Shown here: one piece after another, positions 54,789 to 64,000 of the stretch
How positions within the stretch are numbered: the first letter of the stretch is position 1
Layout: each line of letters begins with the position of its first letter
DNA from: Bacteroidales bacterium 6E
GTDB lineage: Bacteria; Bacteroidota; Bacteroidia; Bacteroidales; Prolixibacteraceae
Assembly (NCBI GenBank): GCA_001270045.2
Contig: DF970689.1
Span: 227,483-291,482 of the forward strand
DNA: 64,000 nt
Direction of reading: 5' to 3'
The notes under the pieces: generated by a model
What the model was told of the DNA's origin: nothing
Seen by the model: the letters and a program-made list of their open reading frames with translations, nothing else
Database searches by the model: none
Position numbers and translations under genes: made by a program

Positions 54789-56738
54789 TTAGTTATACAA
54801 TGCGGTTAATTGTTTTTTGATCTCTTCCTGTATAAACAGGATAAATTCACTTACTTCCATGGTTCCTTTGTCTCCTTCACCTTGTCGGCGAACTGCAACT
54901 GTCTGGGTTTCCTCTTCCTTTTCACCAACAATCAGAAGATAAGGAATACGTTTCAGTTCATTGTCACGTATCTTTCTGCCAATCTTCTCATTACGGTCGT
55001 CAACGAAGCTGCGAATATCGGAAAAATTCAGTAATTCTGAAACTTTGGCTGCATAATCGTTATATTTTTCGCTGATTGGCATGACCACAACCTGGTCAGG
55101 AGTAAGCCAAAGCGGGAACTTTCCGGCAGTATGCTCAATCAACACAGCCACAAACCTTTCCATTGAACCAAAGGGTGCCCTGTGGATCATGACTGGCCTG
55201 TGTCTTTTATCATCGGCTCCGATATACTCGAGCTTGAATCTTTCAGGGAGGTTATAATCGACCTGTATGGTTCCCAGCTGCCAGCTCCTTCCGAGTGCAT
55301 CCTTGACCATGAAATCGAGCTTCGGTCCATAGAATGCAGCTTCACCCGTTTCGGTAACGGTACGAAGTCCTTTTTCCTCGCATGCCTCAATGATGGCTAG
55401 TTCTGCCTTGTCCCAATTTTCTGGTGTACCAATATACTTCTCAGGTTTCTCAGGATCCCTAAGTGATATCTGGGCTGTATATTCTTTGAAATCAAGCGCC
55501 TTAAAGATAATGAATACGATGTCGATTACCTTTTTGAATTCATCCTTAAGCTGATCGGGACGACAGAAGATGTGGGCATCGTCCTGTGTAAATCCCCTGA
55601 CCCTGGTCAATCCGTGAAGCTCGCCACTCATTTCATAGCGGTAAACCGTCCCGAATTCTGCCATTCTTAAAGGAAGGTCCTTGTAAGAATGTGGTTTCGA
55701 CTTGTATATCTCACAATGATGCGGGCAATTCATTGGTTTAAGCAGGTATTCCTCTCCTTCTGCAGGGGTTTTGATCACCTGGAAGGAGTCTTTCCCATAC
55801 TTCTCATAGTGTCCTGATGTCTTGTACAAATGAACATCTCCAATATGGGGAGTGATTACCTGGTCGTACCCAAAACGCTTCTGGATCTTTTTCAGAAAAT
55901 CCTCAAGCTGGGCCCTCAATTGTGCACCTTTGGGCAACCACAACGGAAGTCCTTGTCCTACCGCTTCCGAGAAAGTAAAGAGCTCCAGTTCCTTACCGAT
56001 CTTGCGATGGTCTCTTTTCTTGGCTTCTTCCAATAAAACAAGATACTCTTCCAACATCTTCTGTTTAGGGAAGGTAATTCCGTAAACACGTGTCAGCATC
56101 TTGTTCTTTTCATCACCACGCCAGTAGGCACCGGCAATCGACATCAGTTTAATTGCCTTGATGTATCCTGAGTTAGGCAAATGAGGTCCGCGGCAAAGAT
56201 CGGTGAAATTTCCCTGCTTGTACAGGGTAATAGTACCGTCTTCCAGCTCACTGATTAACTCGAGCTTCAACTCATCCCCTTTTTCGGTAAAAAGCTTCAA
56301 TGCATCTGCCTTGCTGATCGAAGAACGGACGATATCTTCCTTTTCACGGGAAAGTTCCAGCATTTTCTTTTCGATCCTTTCAAGGTCCTTCTCCGTCAAT
56401 TGCTGGCCTCCAGGCAAATCTATGTCGTAATAAAATCCGTTATCGACCGTCGGCCCAATCCCAAAGCGCGTACCGGGAAAATAGCTTTCGATCGCCTCAG
56501 CCATCAAATGCGCCGAGGAATGCCAGAAAGTATCCTTTCCTTCACGATCATCCCAGGTGTGAAGCCGGATGGCTGCATCTTTAGTGATCGGCCGGGTCAG
56601 ATCCCAAACTTCACCATTTACGGAAATGGACAAAACATCTTTGGCCAACCGATTGGATATCGATTCAGCGATCTGAATGCCGGTAACTCCGGATTCGTAT
56701 TCACGCACGCTGCTATCGGGAAGCGTTATTTTTATCAT
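54789..56738 (-). CDS. thrS: Threonyl-tRNA synthetase
   Basis: ThrRS charges tRNA-Thr and edits mischarged serine. The 649-residue protein is of full length: TGS domain at about 1-60 ([20 protein letters not shown]), editing domain at about 70-230 with [11 protein letters not shown] near 74, class II catalytic core with [20 protein letters not shown] and [14 protein letters not shown] near 380-395, motif 3 [12 protein letters not shown], and anticodon-binding domain at the C-terminus. It is the first gene of the thrS-infC-rpmI-rplT operon, with a promoter box 30-37 bases upstream. No T-box or leader structure is evident in the short leader. Confidence 0.99.
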   Translation of the reverse strand: MIKITLPDSSVREYESGVTGIQIAESISNRLAKDVLSISVNGEVWDLTRPITKDAAIRLHTWDDREGKDTFWHSSAHLMAEAIESYFPGTRFGIGPTVDNGFYYDIDLPGGQQLTEKDLERIEKKMLELSREKEDIVRSSISKADALKLFTEKGDELKLELISELEDGTITLYKQGNFTDLCRGPHLPNSGYIKAIKLMSIAGAYWRGDEKNKMLTRVYGITFPKQKMLEEYLVLLEEAKKRDHRKIGKELELFTFSEAVGQGLPLWLPKGAQLRAQLEDFLKKIQKRFGYDQVITPHIGDVHLYKTSGHYEKYGKDSFQVIKTPAEGEEYLLKPMNCPHHCEIYKSKPHSYKDLPLRMAEFGTVYRYEMSGELHGLTRVRGFTQDDAHIFCRPDQLKDEFKKVIDIVFIIFKALDFKEYTAQISLRDPEKPEKYIGTPENWDKAELAIIEACEEKGLRTVTETGEAAFYGPKLDFMVKDALGRSWQLGTIQVDYNLPERFKLEYIGADDKRHRPVMIHRAPFGSMERFVAVLIEHTAGKFPLWLTPDQVVVMPISEKYNDYAAKVSELLNFSDIRSFVDDRNEKIGRKIRDNELKRIPYLLIVGEKEEETQTVAVRRQGEGDKGTMEVSEFILFIQEEIKKQLTALYN

Positions 56739-56767
56739 TGTAATTGTATCGTAAAAAATTCAGGGTG

Positions 56768-56775
56768 CAAAGATA
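56768..56775 (-). promoter_or_regulatory. Candidate -7 box (TATCTTTG) for thrS
   Basis: On the minus strand TATCTTTGCA is an exact TAnnTTTG match. Transcription would start near 56762, 24 bases before the thrS ATG. No -33 TTTG is evident. Confidence 0.48.
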
Positions 56776-56892
56776 ATACTTTCAGTATAAACAGAGTTTC
56801 TTTTTAATTGTTTTGAAGAGGTTTAACATAGAAAAAAAGTAATTGCTTTCCATTGAAACTCTTAACTTTTCTTTCAAGAGCAGCCCGCTTTC

Positions 56893-56989
56893 AGTTTACC
56901 AAATGGAAACTATTCGTTTTGATTTGTTATTTTCGCCCATATTGAAATCTGGCATGATATCTATGTACAATGCCAGGTTTTGGTAAACT
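56893..56989. other. Nested inverted repeats upstream of the DPP IV gene
   Basis: AGTTTACCAAA (56893-56903) and TTTGGTAAACT (56979-56989) are perfect 11-bp reverse complements separated by 75 bases. Inside, CTGGCAT (56949-56955) and ATGCCAG (56970-56976) form a second perfect 7-bp pair, ending two bases before the outer right arm. The whole could fold into a stem enclosing a second hairpin, as a structured leader or small RNA, or be two operator half-site pairs. It ends 52 bases before the ATG at 57042. The rest of this 303-base spacer holds the thrS promoter box and nothing else recognised. Confidence 0.5.
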
Positions 56990-57041
56990 AGAGTAAAACA
57001 TGTTCTAATTATTTGAATTAAAACCAATTAAATTTTCCGCA

Positions 57042-59234
57042 ATGCATAAATTACGAATATTCCTGTTTTTGGTCTGTATCCCTTTTGTTCTCACGGCCCA
57101 AAAACAGATAACGCTCGAAGACCTTTTCGTCAACGGCACTTTCACCCAGAAATCGGTTCAAGGACTGCGTTCCATGAACGATGGCAATCATTATACCGTC
57201 ATGGAAAACGGGGCACGGATTGTCAGGTACAGCTATCAAACCGGACAGAAAGTTTCGGTGGTATTCGACCTTTCAAGTATCGAGAATGCGCCAATCAGCC
57301 GGTTCAGTCAATATGAATTCAGCAGTGACGAAACCAAAATCCTGCTCACCACTGACATTGAACCCATATACCGCCACTCTTACACAGCATCCTACTATAT
57401 ATGGAATTCAGTTACTCAGGAATTGGTTCCATTATCTGATAAAGGCAAACAGCAATTGGCCACCTTCTCTCCCGACGGCGAGAGGGTTGCATTTGTACGC
57501 GAGAATAACCTATTCATTAAAAGCCTGCGATTCGGGACTGAAAACCAGATCACATATGATGGTGAACGAAATAAAATCATTAATGGGGCACCCGACTGGG
57601 TTTATGAGGAGGAGTTTGGTTTCAGCAAGGCATTTGCGTGGTCACCCGACAGCAAATTTCTGGCTTTCATGCAGTTCGACGAATCGGAAGTAAGGGAATT
57701 CTCGATGGCCATGTTCAAGGGACTGCAGCCATCCATGGACGAGTTCAGCCTTTATCCCGGGGTAGAAACATTTAAATACCCCAAAGCCGGCGAGAAAAAC
57801 TCGAATGTTAAGGTGATGGTACACGAAATCAGAAGCAGAACAACCATTGCGGCTGATACCGGAACCGAAACCGACCAGTATATTCCAAGGATTAACTGGA
57901 CTCCCGATGCCAACGATTTGGTCATCATGCGATTAAACAGACGCCAGGACCAACTGGATGTCTTGTATGCCAATCCTTTTACGGGTGATTCACGGTTAAT
58001 CTACAGGGAAAAAAACGACAAATTTGTAGATCAGGATTTCCTTGATAAATTCATTTTTCTCGACAATGGCCATTTCGTGGTCACCAGTGAAAGAAATGGC
58101 TATTCTCACCTATACCTGCACGACAAACAGGGTTTCGAGCTGGCACAGCTGACTAAAGGTGATTTTGACGTGACCGACTTCTATGGGTATGACCCGGCCA
58201 GGAAACTCTATTACTATCAGGCAGCAGCCGAATCCCCTACCCGTCGGGAGGTCTATTTTACCAGCCAGGATGGCAAGAAAAAGGGTAAATTATCGACACT
58301 TCAAGGGACAAACCGGGCCGACTTTGCCAAAGGGTTCAAATACTTCATCAATTACTTCACCAACAGCTCAACACCGAACCTGGTAACCTTGCACGACTGG
58401 CAGGGAAAACAAATCAGGGTACTGGAGAGCAATGATGCTTTGAAAAATACCGTCAAGGAATATGGTGTAGCCCTCAAGGAGTTTTTTACCTTCAAGACCG
58501 CTGAAGGAATTGAACTTCATGGATGGATGCTTAAACCTGCCAACTTTAACCCTGCCCAGAAATATCCGGTCCTGATCACACAGTATAGCGGACCCAATTC
58601 ACAGCAGGTCCTTGACAATTTCAGGGTGGGCTGGAACGAATATTTGACACAGGAGGGTTTCCTGGTTGTAAGTGTCGATCCCCGTGGAACAGGGGCCAGA
58701 GGCGAAGCCTTCAGGAAAGCTACCTATATGCAATTGGGGAAATATGAATCGGATGACATGGTCGAAACTGCCCGATACCTGTCACGTCAACCTTATGTTG
58801 ACGGTGAAAAAATAGCAATCTGGGGCTGGAGCTATGGTGGTTTCATGACTGCCCTCACCATGTCGAAAGGTGGTGAGCTGTTCAGGGCGGGGATTTCGGT
58901 TGCCCCTGTTACAAGCTGGAGGTTTTATGATTCGATTTATACCGAAAGGTATATGAGAACACCACGTGAAAATCCTGAAGGATACGATGACAACTCTCCC
59001 CTTTCGCATGCAGGCAAAATCAAAGGAAGGATGTTGCTGGTTCACGGAACCGCCGACGACAACGTCCATGTGCAGAATTCCATGGAATTGGCCGAAGCGC
59101 TTGTGCAAGGGAACGTACAGTTCGAAATGATGATCTATACCAATCGCAATCATGGCATAAGGGGTGGCAATACAACCATGCACCTGTACAAAATGAAAAC
59201 AGACTTCCTGAAAAGGGAATTACAAGGAAAATAA
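57042..59234 (+). CDS. dpp4: Dipeptidyl peptidase IV (S9B)
   Basis: DPP IV removes X-Pro or X-Ala dipeptides from peptide N-termini. The 730-residue protein has a signal peptide ending VLTAQ, a beta-propeller domain (about 25-480) and an alpha/beta-hydrolase domain. The catalytic triad is S597 (GWSYGGF), D672 (HGTADDNVH) and H704 (NRNHGI). In the propeller, VYEEEFGFSKAF contains the double glutamate that binds the substrate's amino terminus, which separates DPP IV from other S9 peptidases. The protein is periplasmic or surface-exposed. It is monocistronic between the nested inverted repeats and a strong terminator. Bacteroidota use such enzymes in peptide catabolism. Confidence 0.96.
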   Translation: MHKLRIFLFLVCIPFVLTAQKQITLEDLFVNGTFTQKSVQGLRSMNDGNHYTVMENGARIVRYSYQTGQKVSVVFDLSSIENAPISRFSQYEFSSDETKILLTTDIEPIYRHSYTASYYIWNSVTQELVPLSDKGKQQLATFSPDGERVAFVRENNLFIKSLRFGTENQITYDGERNKIINGAPDWVYEEEFGFSKAFAWSPDSKFLAFMQFDESEVREFSMAMFKGLQPSMDEFSLYPGVETFKYPKAGEKNSNVKVMVHEIRSRTTIAADTGTETDQYIPRINWTPDANDLVIMRLNRRQDQLDVLYANPFTGDSRLIYREKNDKFVDQDFLDKFIFLDNGHFVVTSERNGYSHLYLHDKQGFELAQLTKGDFDVTDFYGYDPARKLYYYQAAAESPTRREVYFTSQDGKKKGKLSTLQGTNRADFAKGFKYFINYFTNSSTPNLVTLHDWQGKQIRVLESNDALKNTVKEYGVALKEFFTFKTAEGIELHGWMLKPANFNPAQKYPVLITQYSGPNSQQVLDNFRVGWNEYLTQEGFLVVSVDPRGTGARGEAFRKATYMQLGKYESDDMVETARYLSRQPYVDGEKIAIWGWSYGGFMTALTMSKGGELFRAGISVAPVTSWRFYDSIYTERYMRTPRENPEGYDDNSPLSHAGKIKGRMLLVHGTADDNVHVQNSMELAEALVQGNVQFEMMIYTNRNHGIRGGNTTMHLYKMKTDFLKRELQGK

Positions 59235-59242
59235 TAATACGG

Positions 59243-59272
59243 AAACAGGCGGCATCACCGCCTGTTTTTTTT
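59243..59272. terminator. Bidirectional terminator between DPP IV and aminotransferase genes
   Basis: AACAGGCGG (59244-59252) pairs with CCGCCTGTT (59258-59266), followed by eight Ts on the plus strand. The two genes are convergent and share it; on the minus strand the aminotransferase stop codon lies at the T-run. Confidence 0.92.
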
Positions 59273-60470
59273 AGATGGTTCTGCCCGGATAGACTTTCAG
59301 AGCTTCCTCCAGTATCTTCAGTGATATGGCAAGGTCTTCCTTTTTTAGCACATAGGCTATCCTGACCTCGTCCTTTCCATATCCCGGAGTTGTATAAAAG
59401 CCCGAAGCGGGTGCCATGAATATGGTTTGTCCTTCGAGTTCATAATCCGACAACAGCCATTTACAGAAATGATCCGCATCCTTGACCGGCAATCGTGCCA
59501 CCGTATAAAACGCCCCCATGGGAATGGGTGAAAAGACACCTGGAATACGGTTCAGCCCGTCGATCAGAAAATTACGACGCCTCAGGTACTCGTTATAATT
59601 GTCAAGCATATATCCGGCAGGGACGTCCAATGATGCCTCAGCGGCAATCTGGCCGATAAGCGGAGGACTCAGCCGTGCCTGGCAGAATTTCATGACATTG
59701 TCGTACACTTCCCTGTTTTTGACCACCAGGGCCCCGATTCGGATTCCACACTCGCTGTACCTCTTCGAAACCGAATCTATAAGAATAACGTTGTTTTCGA
59801 TTTCATCCAGGTGAAAAGCCGAAATATAGGGTGCCCCTGTATAACAGAACTCCCGGTATACCTCGTCGGAAAACAGGAACAGGTCGTATTTTTTTACCAG
59901 GTCCCTGATTTTGTTCATCTCCTCCCGGGTATACAGATAACCCGTAGGGTTATTGGGATTGCAAATCATGATCCCTTTGGTGCGCGGAGTAATCAGCTTC
60001 TCAAAATCCTCGACCGGAGGCAAGGCAAAACCGGTTTCGATGGAGCTGGGGATAGAGCGGATCACCGCACCTGCACTTACCGCAAAAGCCGTATAATTGG
60101 CGTAGGCTGGCTCAGGAACAATAATTTCGTCGCCGGGATCCAGACAGGCCATAAACGCAAATGTCACAGCCTCTGATCCGCCGGTCGTGATAATGATATC
60201 GTCGGCACTCACTTCAATGTTGAAGGTATGATAATATGCCGCCAGTTTCTCACGCAGGGTGTAAATGCCATCACTGGGAGAATACTCCAGGATCTTCCGG
60301 TCAATCGACCTGATTGCGTCAAGTGCAATTTCGGGAGTCGGCAAGTCAGGCTGACCTATATTCAAATGGAAAACCTTGATCCCCCTTGCCTTGGCCTTAT
60401 TGGCGAAAGGAACCAGTTTCCGGATTGGCGAGTCGGGCATGGCAATCCCGCGGTCTGAAACATGTGGCAT
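59271..60470 (-). CDS. Class I/II PLP-dependent aminotransferase
   Basis: The protein has 399 residues of the fold type I aspartate-aminotransferase superfamily. Markers: LNIGQPDLPTPE near 35-46, YSPSDGIYTLREKLA near 62-76, GGSEAVTFAFMACLDPGDE near 97-115, NPNNPTGYLYTREE near 172-185, and the PLP lysine in DSVSKRYSECGIRIG near 232-246. The last is more like SKxYSECGxRIG of a Bacteroidota branch than the SKTFxxPGxRxG of AspC. An amino-acid aminotransferase role is safe, but the substrate is not clear. It is divergent from alanine dehydrogenase, which could supply or use the same 2-oxo acid pool. Confidence 0.9.
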   Translation of the reverse strand: MPHVSDRGIAMPDSPIRKLVPFANKAKARGIKVFHLNIGQPDLPTPEIALDAIRSIDRKILEYSPSDGIYTLREKLAAYYHTFNIEVSADDIIITTGGSEAVTFAFMACLDPGDEIIVPEPAYANYTAFAVSAGAVIRSIPSSIETGFALPPVEDFEKLITPRTKGIMICNPNNPTGYLYTREEMNKIRDLVKKYDLFLFSDEVYREFCYTGAPYISAFHLDEIENNVILIDSVSKRYSECGIRIGALVVKNREVYDNVMKFCQARLSPPLIGQIAAEASLDVPAGYMLDNYNEYLRRRNFLIDGLNRIPGVFSPIPMGAFYTVARLPVKDADHFCKWLLSDYELEGQTIFMAPASGFYTTPGYGKDEVRIAYVLKKEDLAISLKILEEALKVYPGRTI

Positions 60471-60687
60471 AAAATCAACTTTTTGTGGCGCGTAAATATA
60501 ATACTTGAAAAATGATATAAAAGAAGACCATATTTTGAAAAATGGTCATCGAATCGATAAATTAACTTTTAAATTGTTACCATATCGAAACAAAGCTTCA
60601 TTTCCAGACCGGTAAGAGCCAAAAATCACGGCTAACTTTTTCGCCAAACGGATAATTTTTATCATATTTTTCATGATTTCGGGATTG

Positions 60688-60695
60688 TACTTTTG
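60688..60695 (+). promoter_or_regulatory. Candidate promoter of ald (-7 box TACTTTTG)
   Basis: TACTTTTG matches TAnnTTTG, with TTTT 17 bases upstream. The start near 60702 leaves a leader of about 25 bases and supports the ATG at 60727 over a longer frame from 60673. Confidence 0.55.
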
Positions 60696-60726
60696 GTCCC
60701 TGATAACATTCATAAAACTATATCCT

Positions 60727-61839
60727 ATGATTATCGGAGTTCCAAAAGAGATTAAAAATAACGAGAACAGGGTAGCCTTGACACCAGCCGGTGCTGCCGA
60801 GTTTATCAAACACGGCCATACCGTATTTGTACAGTCCACTGCTGGCGTTGGAAGCGGTTTTGCCGACGAGGTCTATACTGCAGCCGGGTCCACCGTTCTG
60901 CCAACCATTGAAGATGTATATGGTATTGCCGAGATGATTGTCAAGGTAAAGGAACCTATCGAACCTGAATACAAGTTGGTTAGAAAGGGCCAGATCATTT
61001 ATACCTATTTCCATTTTGCTTCTTCCGAGGAGCTTACCAATGCAATGGTCGACAGTGGCGCCGTTTGTCTTGCCTATGAAACCGTCGAACTTCCCGACAG
61101 GTCACTGCCTTTGCTTGTGCCCATGAGTGAGGTTGCCGGACGTATGTCGGTTCAACAAGGTGCCAAATACCTTGAAAAAACTTTCGGCGGATCTGGAATC
61201 CTGCTGGGTGGCGTTCCTGGCGTACCCCCTGCAAAAGTATTGGTAATCGGTGGTGGCGTGGTTGGTACCGAGGCCGCAAAGATGGCAGCCGGATTGGGTG
61301 CCGACGTTACTATCATGGACCTCAGCCTGCCAAGGTTACGTTACCTGGCCGACATTATGCCTGCCAATGTGAAAACCATGATGAGCAATGGCTACAACAT
61401 CAGGGAAATGGTACAGTCACACGACCTGATCATCGGGGCAGTCCTCATTCCAGGTGCAAAAGCTCCGAAACTGGTTACCAAAGATATGCTGAAGACAATG
61501 CGTCCCGGAACCGTTTTGGTCGACGTTGCCGTTGACCAGGGAGGCTGTTTCGAAACTACCAAGGCCACCACGCATGCCGATCCTGTCTTTACTATCGACA
61601 ATGTCATCCATTATTGCGTTACCAATATGCCCGGAGCGGTTCCAAGAACCTCTACACTGGCCCTGACCAATGCCACCTTGCCTTATGGCCTCCAACTGGC
61701 CGACAAGGGCTGGAAAAAGGCTTGTCGTGAAAACATGCCTCTGGCCAAAGGATTGAATGTCGTGGATGGCAAAATTGTTTACAGGGGAGTTGCTGAAGCA
61801 TTTAACATGACCTATACCGATCCTGATACTTTATATTAA
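60727..61839 (+). CDS. ald: Alanine dehydrogenase
   Basis: Ald reversibly deaminates L-alanine to pyruvate and ammonium with NAD. The 370-residue protein is of usual length. It begins with the conserved [20 protein letters not shown], in which R15 and K72-region residues bind pyruvate. The catalytic histidine region is [13 protein letters not shown] near 93-105, the NAD fold [22 protein letters not shown] is near 169-190, and [19 protein letters not shown] near 263-281. The start at 60727 follows the promoter. It is monocistronic with a good terminator. It fits a cell that ferments amino acids or peptides. Confidence 0.97.
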   Translation: MIIGVPKEIKNNENRVALTPAGAAEFIKHGHTVFVQSTAGVGSGFADEVYTAAGSTVLPTIEDVYGIAEMIVKVKEPIEPEYKLVRKGQIIYTYFHFASSEELTNAMVDSGAVCLAYETVELPDRSLPLLVPMSEVAGRMSVQQGAKYLEKTFGGSGILLGGVPGVPPAKVLVIGGGVVGTEAAKMAAGLGADVTIMDLSLPRLRYLADIMPANVKTMMSNGYNIREMVQSHDLIIGAVLIPGAKAPKLVTKDMLKTMRPGTVLVDVAVDQGGCFETTKATTHADPVFTIDNVIHYCVTNMPGAVPRTSTLALTNATLPYGLQLADKGWKKACRENMPLAKGLNVVDGKIVYRGVAEAFNMTYTDPDTLY

Positions 61840-61907
61840 TTCAAGGTCCTTCTTCCTAAATTGAACAAATGGCAATATAAACCAAGAACCAAAAGCCAAA
61901 TAACTGA

Positions 61908-61937
61908 GAGGTCCGGGAAACCGGACTTCTTTTTTTT
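61908..61937 (+). terminator. Rho-independent terminator of ald
   Basis: GAGGTCCGG (61908-61916) pairs with CCGGACTTC (61921-61929; one G-U) around a GAAA tetraloop, then eight Ts. Confidence 0.92.
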
Positions 61938-62010
61938 ATGCCAATTATAGATGTGTCTCGACAATCCCAATTAAAGGTCAAATTGAAAATCAACTCCAAA
62001 GGAAATGAAT

Positions 62011-62034
62011 AAAAAAGGCGCCCATTCAGGCGCC
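62011..62034 (-). terminator. Rho-independent terminator of the PNGase F-like gene
   Basis: On the minus strand GGCGCC pairs with GGCGCC around a 6-base loop, then six Ts. It lies about 45 bases after the stop codon at 62079. Confidence 0.88.
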
Positions 62035-62078
62035 CCTTTTGCTTCAATTAATTTCTATGGAAAAACGGTTGTACTGTA

Positions 62079-63806
62079 TCATTTTAAATCACCGATCAGA
62101 ACACCGGACACACACCAGGCGCTGAAACTGTTCCCCTCGGGTGCCCCTTGCGGTATGGCCACTTTCATGATATGTTTGCCTGGTTTCAGGTGACCGAGAG
62201 GTATATAGTTGGGATCGGTAATGCCCCCCGGACACCAGCCACTGCGGCTGTAATCACTCGATGTCACCCCATTCCAGAAGTTTCCCGAAGCTGGGTTGTA
62301 TTTGCGAAATGTTCCGCAATCGGTTCGCCATGGAATAAAACTATAGGCCAACTGACCATCTATGAAGATGGAATTCAGCTTTTGGTTGAATTCATCACCA
62401 CCACCCCAGCCACCGTGCCCGGTGGTTATGTAGCGAAGTTTCAGGTTCGATACGCCCTCAGGTACCACGAACTCAACCGTAAGGGAATCATGATCAAAGA
62501 AGGTTCCGTAATTCTGGCCTGCCATCTCCATGAAATTCAACGTATTGAAGAGTGGCGCCACATAATGTTTTGATGTTTCCTGTTCACGTACCTGCGGCGA
62601 TCCCGGGTAATATTTTATGTCAAGACTGATCTTATGTCCTCCCTTATCATAGTTGCCGATAAAAGCCCCGATCCAGACTTCGCCCTGAAGTTCCGAAAGG
62701 AGTTCGGTTATATCCTGCTTATAATAGGCCACTTCTTCCCATTCTTCTCCGTAAACCTTCACCTGCTCATTGAATTGCCTCACACCAAACGGGGTAAAGA
62801 AACGCACCAACTCAATGGCCGGGTCGAAATCCGCTGTGGCCATCATACCTTGATAAGATTTGCCGTTGCGTGCCTGGAAAACCGGCACATTGTCGATACC
62901 ATGCATCAGGGCATCCAGCATCGACTGTTCCTTGTCGTTTGGAATAATAAAAACAGAGCCGGTCCGATCGTAGGCGTCGCCATTGGAATATTGGTGCAAC
63001 TCGGCAAAAACCAAATAGTCCGATGAAACCTTGGGCAACACCACTTTTTTGGCCACTACGGTACCTCCTGCAAAATGCCAGATGGAATCAGGCGCATCGG
63101 TGACGGGATTCTGGATGGGATTACCCCAGCTCAATTGCGCGTCATCAAATACCCGTATGGTTTCGATGTAACTTCCGGTTACACGATGCCGATAATAAGC
63201 CTGGTCGGCACTTTCACCAATGTTTTGCGGCAATGCAGGAAGTGAAACCTGATTTTCTTCAAATTTTACTTCCTGGGCGACCACTTCGAAATTACCATTA
63301 CGCACCGTCTTTAAAACGAGGCCATCGGGAATCCCGAAAGATGGCTGAGGTGTCCCCTTCACTCCTGCCTCAGTCGTGAACCAGATTTCAAGACTGTTTG
63401 AACGAAGGCTGGCAGTGGCTTTTCGGCACGTATATCCTGCAATGACGGCGGTTTCGTCTGTCACGGTAAACTCAGGATACTCAGAAAATTCACTTTTCAT
63501 GTGAACCGATGTCCCGTCAAATAGCTGAGCTACCTGCCAGGTCAGTTTTTGTTTGTAATCGATGTAATTCCTCTCTTCGGGTGTCTGTGGAATCAGCCTT
63601 GACCGGTCCCTGTCTGAATAAATAAGGGCAAAATCAGAAGATGCAACCACGACTGTCTTGCCACCCCGATCACTACTTCGGCCGTTGACAACCTGTGAAT
63701 AAGTGATTGTAGCAACCTTTTCGGCCATCAAGCCTGAAGGGAGCATGACAAGCGCTACCATTGCAAGCACAAATAACTTGCTGATAATAAAAGATTTGAT
63801 ATTCAT
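62079..63806 (-). CDS. PNGase F-like amidase with N-terminal GLPGLI-like domain
   Basis: PNGase F releases N-glycans from glycoproteins by cutting the Asn-GlcNAc amide. The 575-residue protein has a signal peptide ending GLMAEK, an N-terminal GLPGLI-like domain at ~30-185 (IAGYTCRKA near 122-130, then WFTTEAGVKGTPQPSFGIPD near 142-161), and a C-terminal PNGase F pair of jelly-rolls. In the latter GDAYDRTG (276-283) and GHGGWGGGDEF (463-473) resemble active-site segments, and SGWCPGG (522-528) is a family marker. The unusual N-terminus may be the 'bowl-like' module of PNGase F-II. It acts in the periplasm or outside. Convergent with ald. Catalysis is not proven from sequence. Confidence 0.88.
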   Translation of the reverse strand: MNIKSFIISKLFVLAMVALVMLPSGLMAEKVATITYSQVVNGRSSDRGGKTVVVASSDFALIYSDRDRSRLIPQTPEERNYIDYKQKLTWQVAQLFDGTSVHMKSEFSEYPEFTVTDETAVIAGYTCRKATASLRSNSLEIWFTTEAGVKGTPQPSFGIPDGLVLKTVRNGNFEVVAQEVKFEENQVSLPALPQNIGESADQAYYRHRVTGSYIETIRVFDDAQLSWGNPIQNPVTDAPDSIWHFAGGTVVAKKVVLPKVSSDYLVFAELHQYSNGDAYDRTGSVFIIPNDKEQSMLDALMHGIDNVPVFQARNGKSYQGMMATADFDPAIELVRFFTPFGVRQFNEQVKVYGEEWEEVAYYKQDITELLSELQGEVWIGAFIGNYDKGGHKISLDIKYYPGSPQVREQETSKHYVAPLFNTLNFMEMAGQNYGTFFDHDSLTVEFVVPEGVSNLKLRYITTGHGGWGGGDEFNQKLNSIFIDGQLAYSFIPWRTDCGTFRKYNPASGNFWNGVTSSDYSRSGWCPGGITDPNYIPLGHLKPGKHIMKVAIPQGAPEGNSFSAWCVSGVLIGDLK

Positions 63807-64000
63807 TGATCCAGAAAGTTGAATTAATAAAAAGACACAAACTACTGCCGTAAAGTTATTAAGAAATTTTAATTAGTACCTGATCTTTAACTATATTTTT
63901 TACTATCAAAATGGATTTTGGAGATCAAATTTTGAGATTAATCTATACCCCTTATTGACCGACAGGGTAATTAGACGCATATAGTATAGATCTCGAATAG

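Noticed and set aside
63905..64000. Minus-strand frame of 30 codons open at the right edge
   Set aside because: Too short and without recognisable sequence; it could be the end of a gene but cannot be supported.

Overview
This window is chromosomal DNA of a Bacteroidota bacterium, most likely an anaerobic or facultative member of the Bacteroidales/Marinilabiliales side of the phylum. The evidence is a protein with a type IX secretion C-terminal sorting domain, a 1106-residue SecA, an S9B dipeptidyl peptidase IV, a CarboxypepD_reg-type TonB-dependent receptor, GLPGLI-like and PNGase F-type secreted proteins, several promoters of the Bacteroidota form TAnnTTTG, and almost no Shine-Dalgarno sequences (infC is a clear exception). 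I saw no rRNA, tRNA, CRISPR array, insertion sequence or prophage. The genus cannot be fixed from the sequence alone.

Layout. 1-3.1 kb: a truncated HEXXH metallopeptidase, a membrane-bound LuxR-type regulator and a divergent membrane protein, with a large inverted repeat between the last two. 3.1-9.2 kb: a secreted M28 peptidase, then a tightly overlapping trio (VWA membrane protein and two lipoproteins). 9.3-19.7 kb: housekeeping genes (lgt, secA, a lipid kinase, ferredoxin, zupT, nth, a Uup-type ABC-F protein, a Crp/Fnr regulator). 19.7-20.25 kb: a gene-free stretch rich in inverted repeats, a candidate structured RNA. 20.3-31.6 kb: a sugar-acid catabolic island with a LacI regulator, SDR D-mannonate oxidoreductase, three Gfo/Idh/MocA oxidoreductases, a PfkB kinase, a LarA-family (nickel-pincer) epimerase homologue, PdxB and 6-phosphogluconate dehydrogenase. 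31.7-38.4 kb: a T9SS cargo protein, a TonB receptor and a CPA2 antiporter with stress-protein-like tail. 38.5-45.3 kb: acyl-phosphate metabolism (ptb-buk; pta-hbd-ackA; a second pta). 45.4-51.2 kb: tamB and its Omp85 partner. 51.3-56.7 kb: a small secreted protein, nitroreductase, fructosamine kinase and the thrS-infC-rpmI-rplT operon. 57-63.8 kb: DPP IV, an aminotransferase, alanine dehydrogenase and a PNGase F-like protein.

How the genes fit together. The most interesting unit is the sugar-acid island. It has a fructuronate/mannonate oxidoreductase and 6-phosphogluconate dehydrogenase, but no mannonate dehydratase or KDPG aldolase. Between them are a sugar kinase and a LarA homologue that keeps the four key LarA residues with near-LarA spacing. 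This suggests a route from D-mannonate by C2 epimerisation to D-gluconate, phosphorylation, and oxidation by Gnd to ribulose 5-phosphate. PdxB just upstream of gnd may remove 4-phosphoerythronate, a known inhibitor of that enzyme. These are inferences from gene content.

The acyl-phosphate block would let the cell make ATP from acetyl-CoA and butyryl-CoA or branched acyl-CoAs, which fits fermentation. DPP IV, the M28 peptidase, the N-terminal metallopeptidase, the PNGase F-like enzyme, alanine dehydrogenase and the aminotransferase point to use of proteins and glycoproteins. Gene starts were moved from the longest reading frame where a promoter, terminator, signal peptide or family alignment argued for it; each case is explained in its entry.
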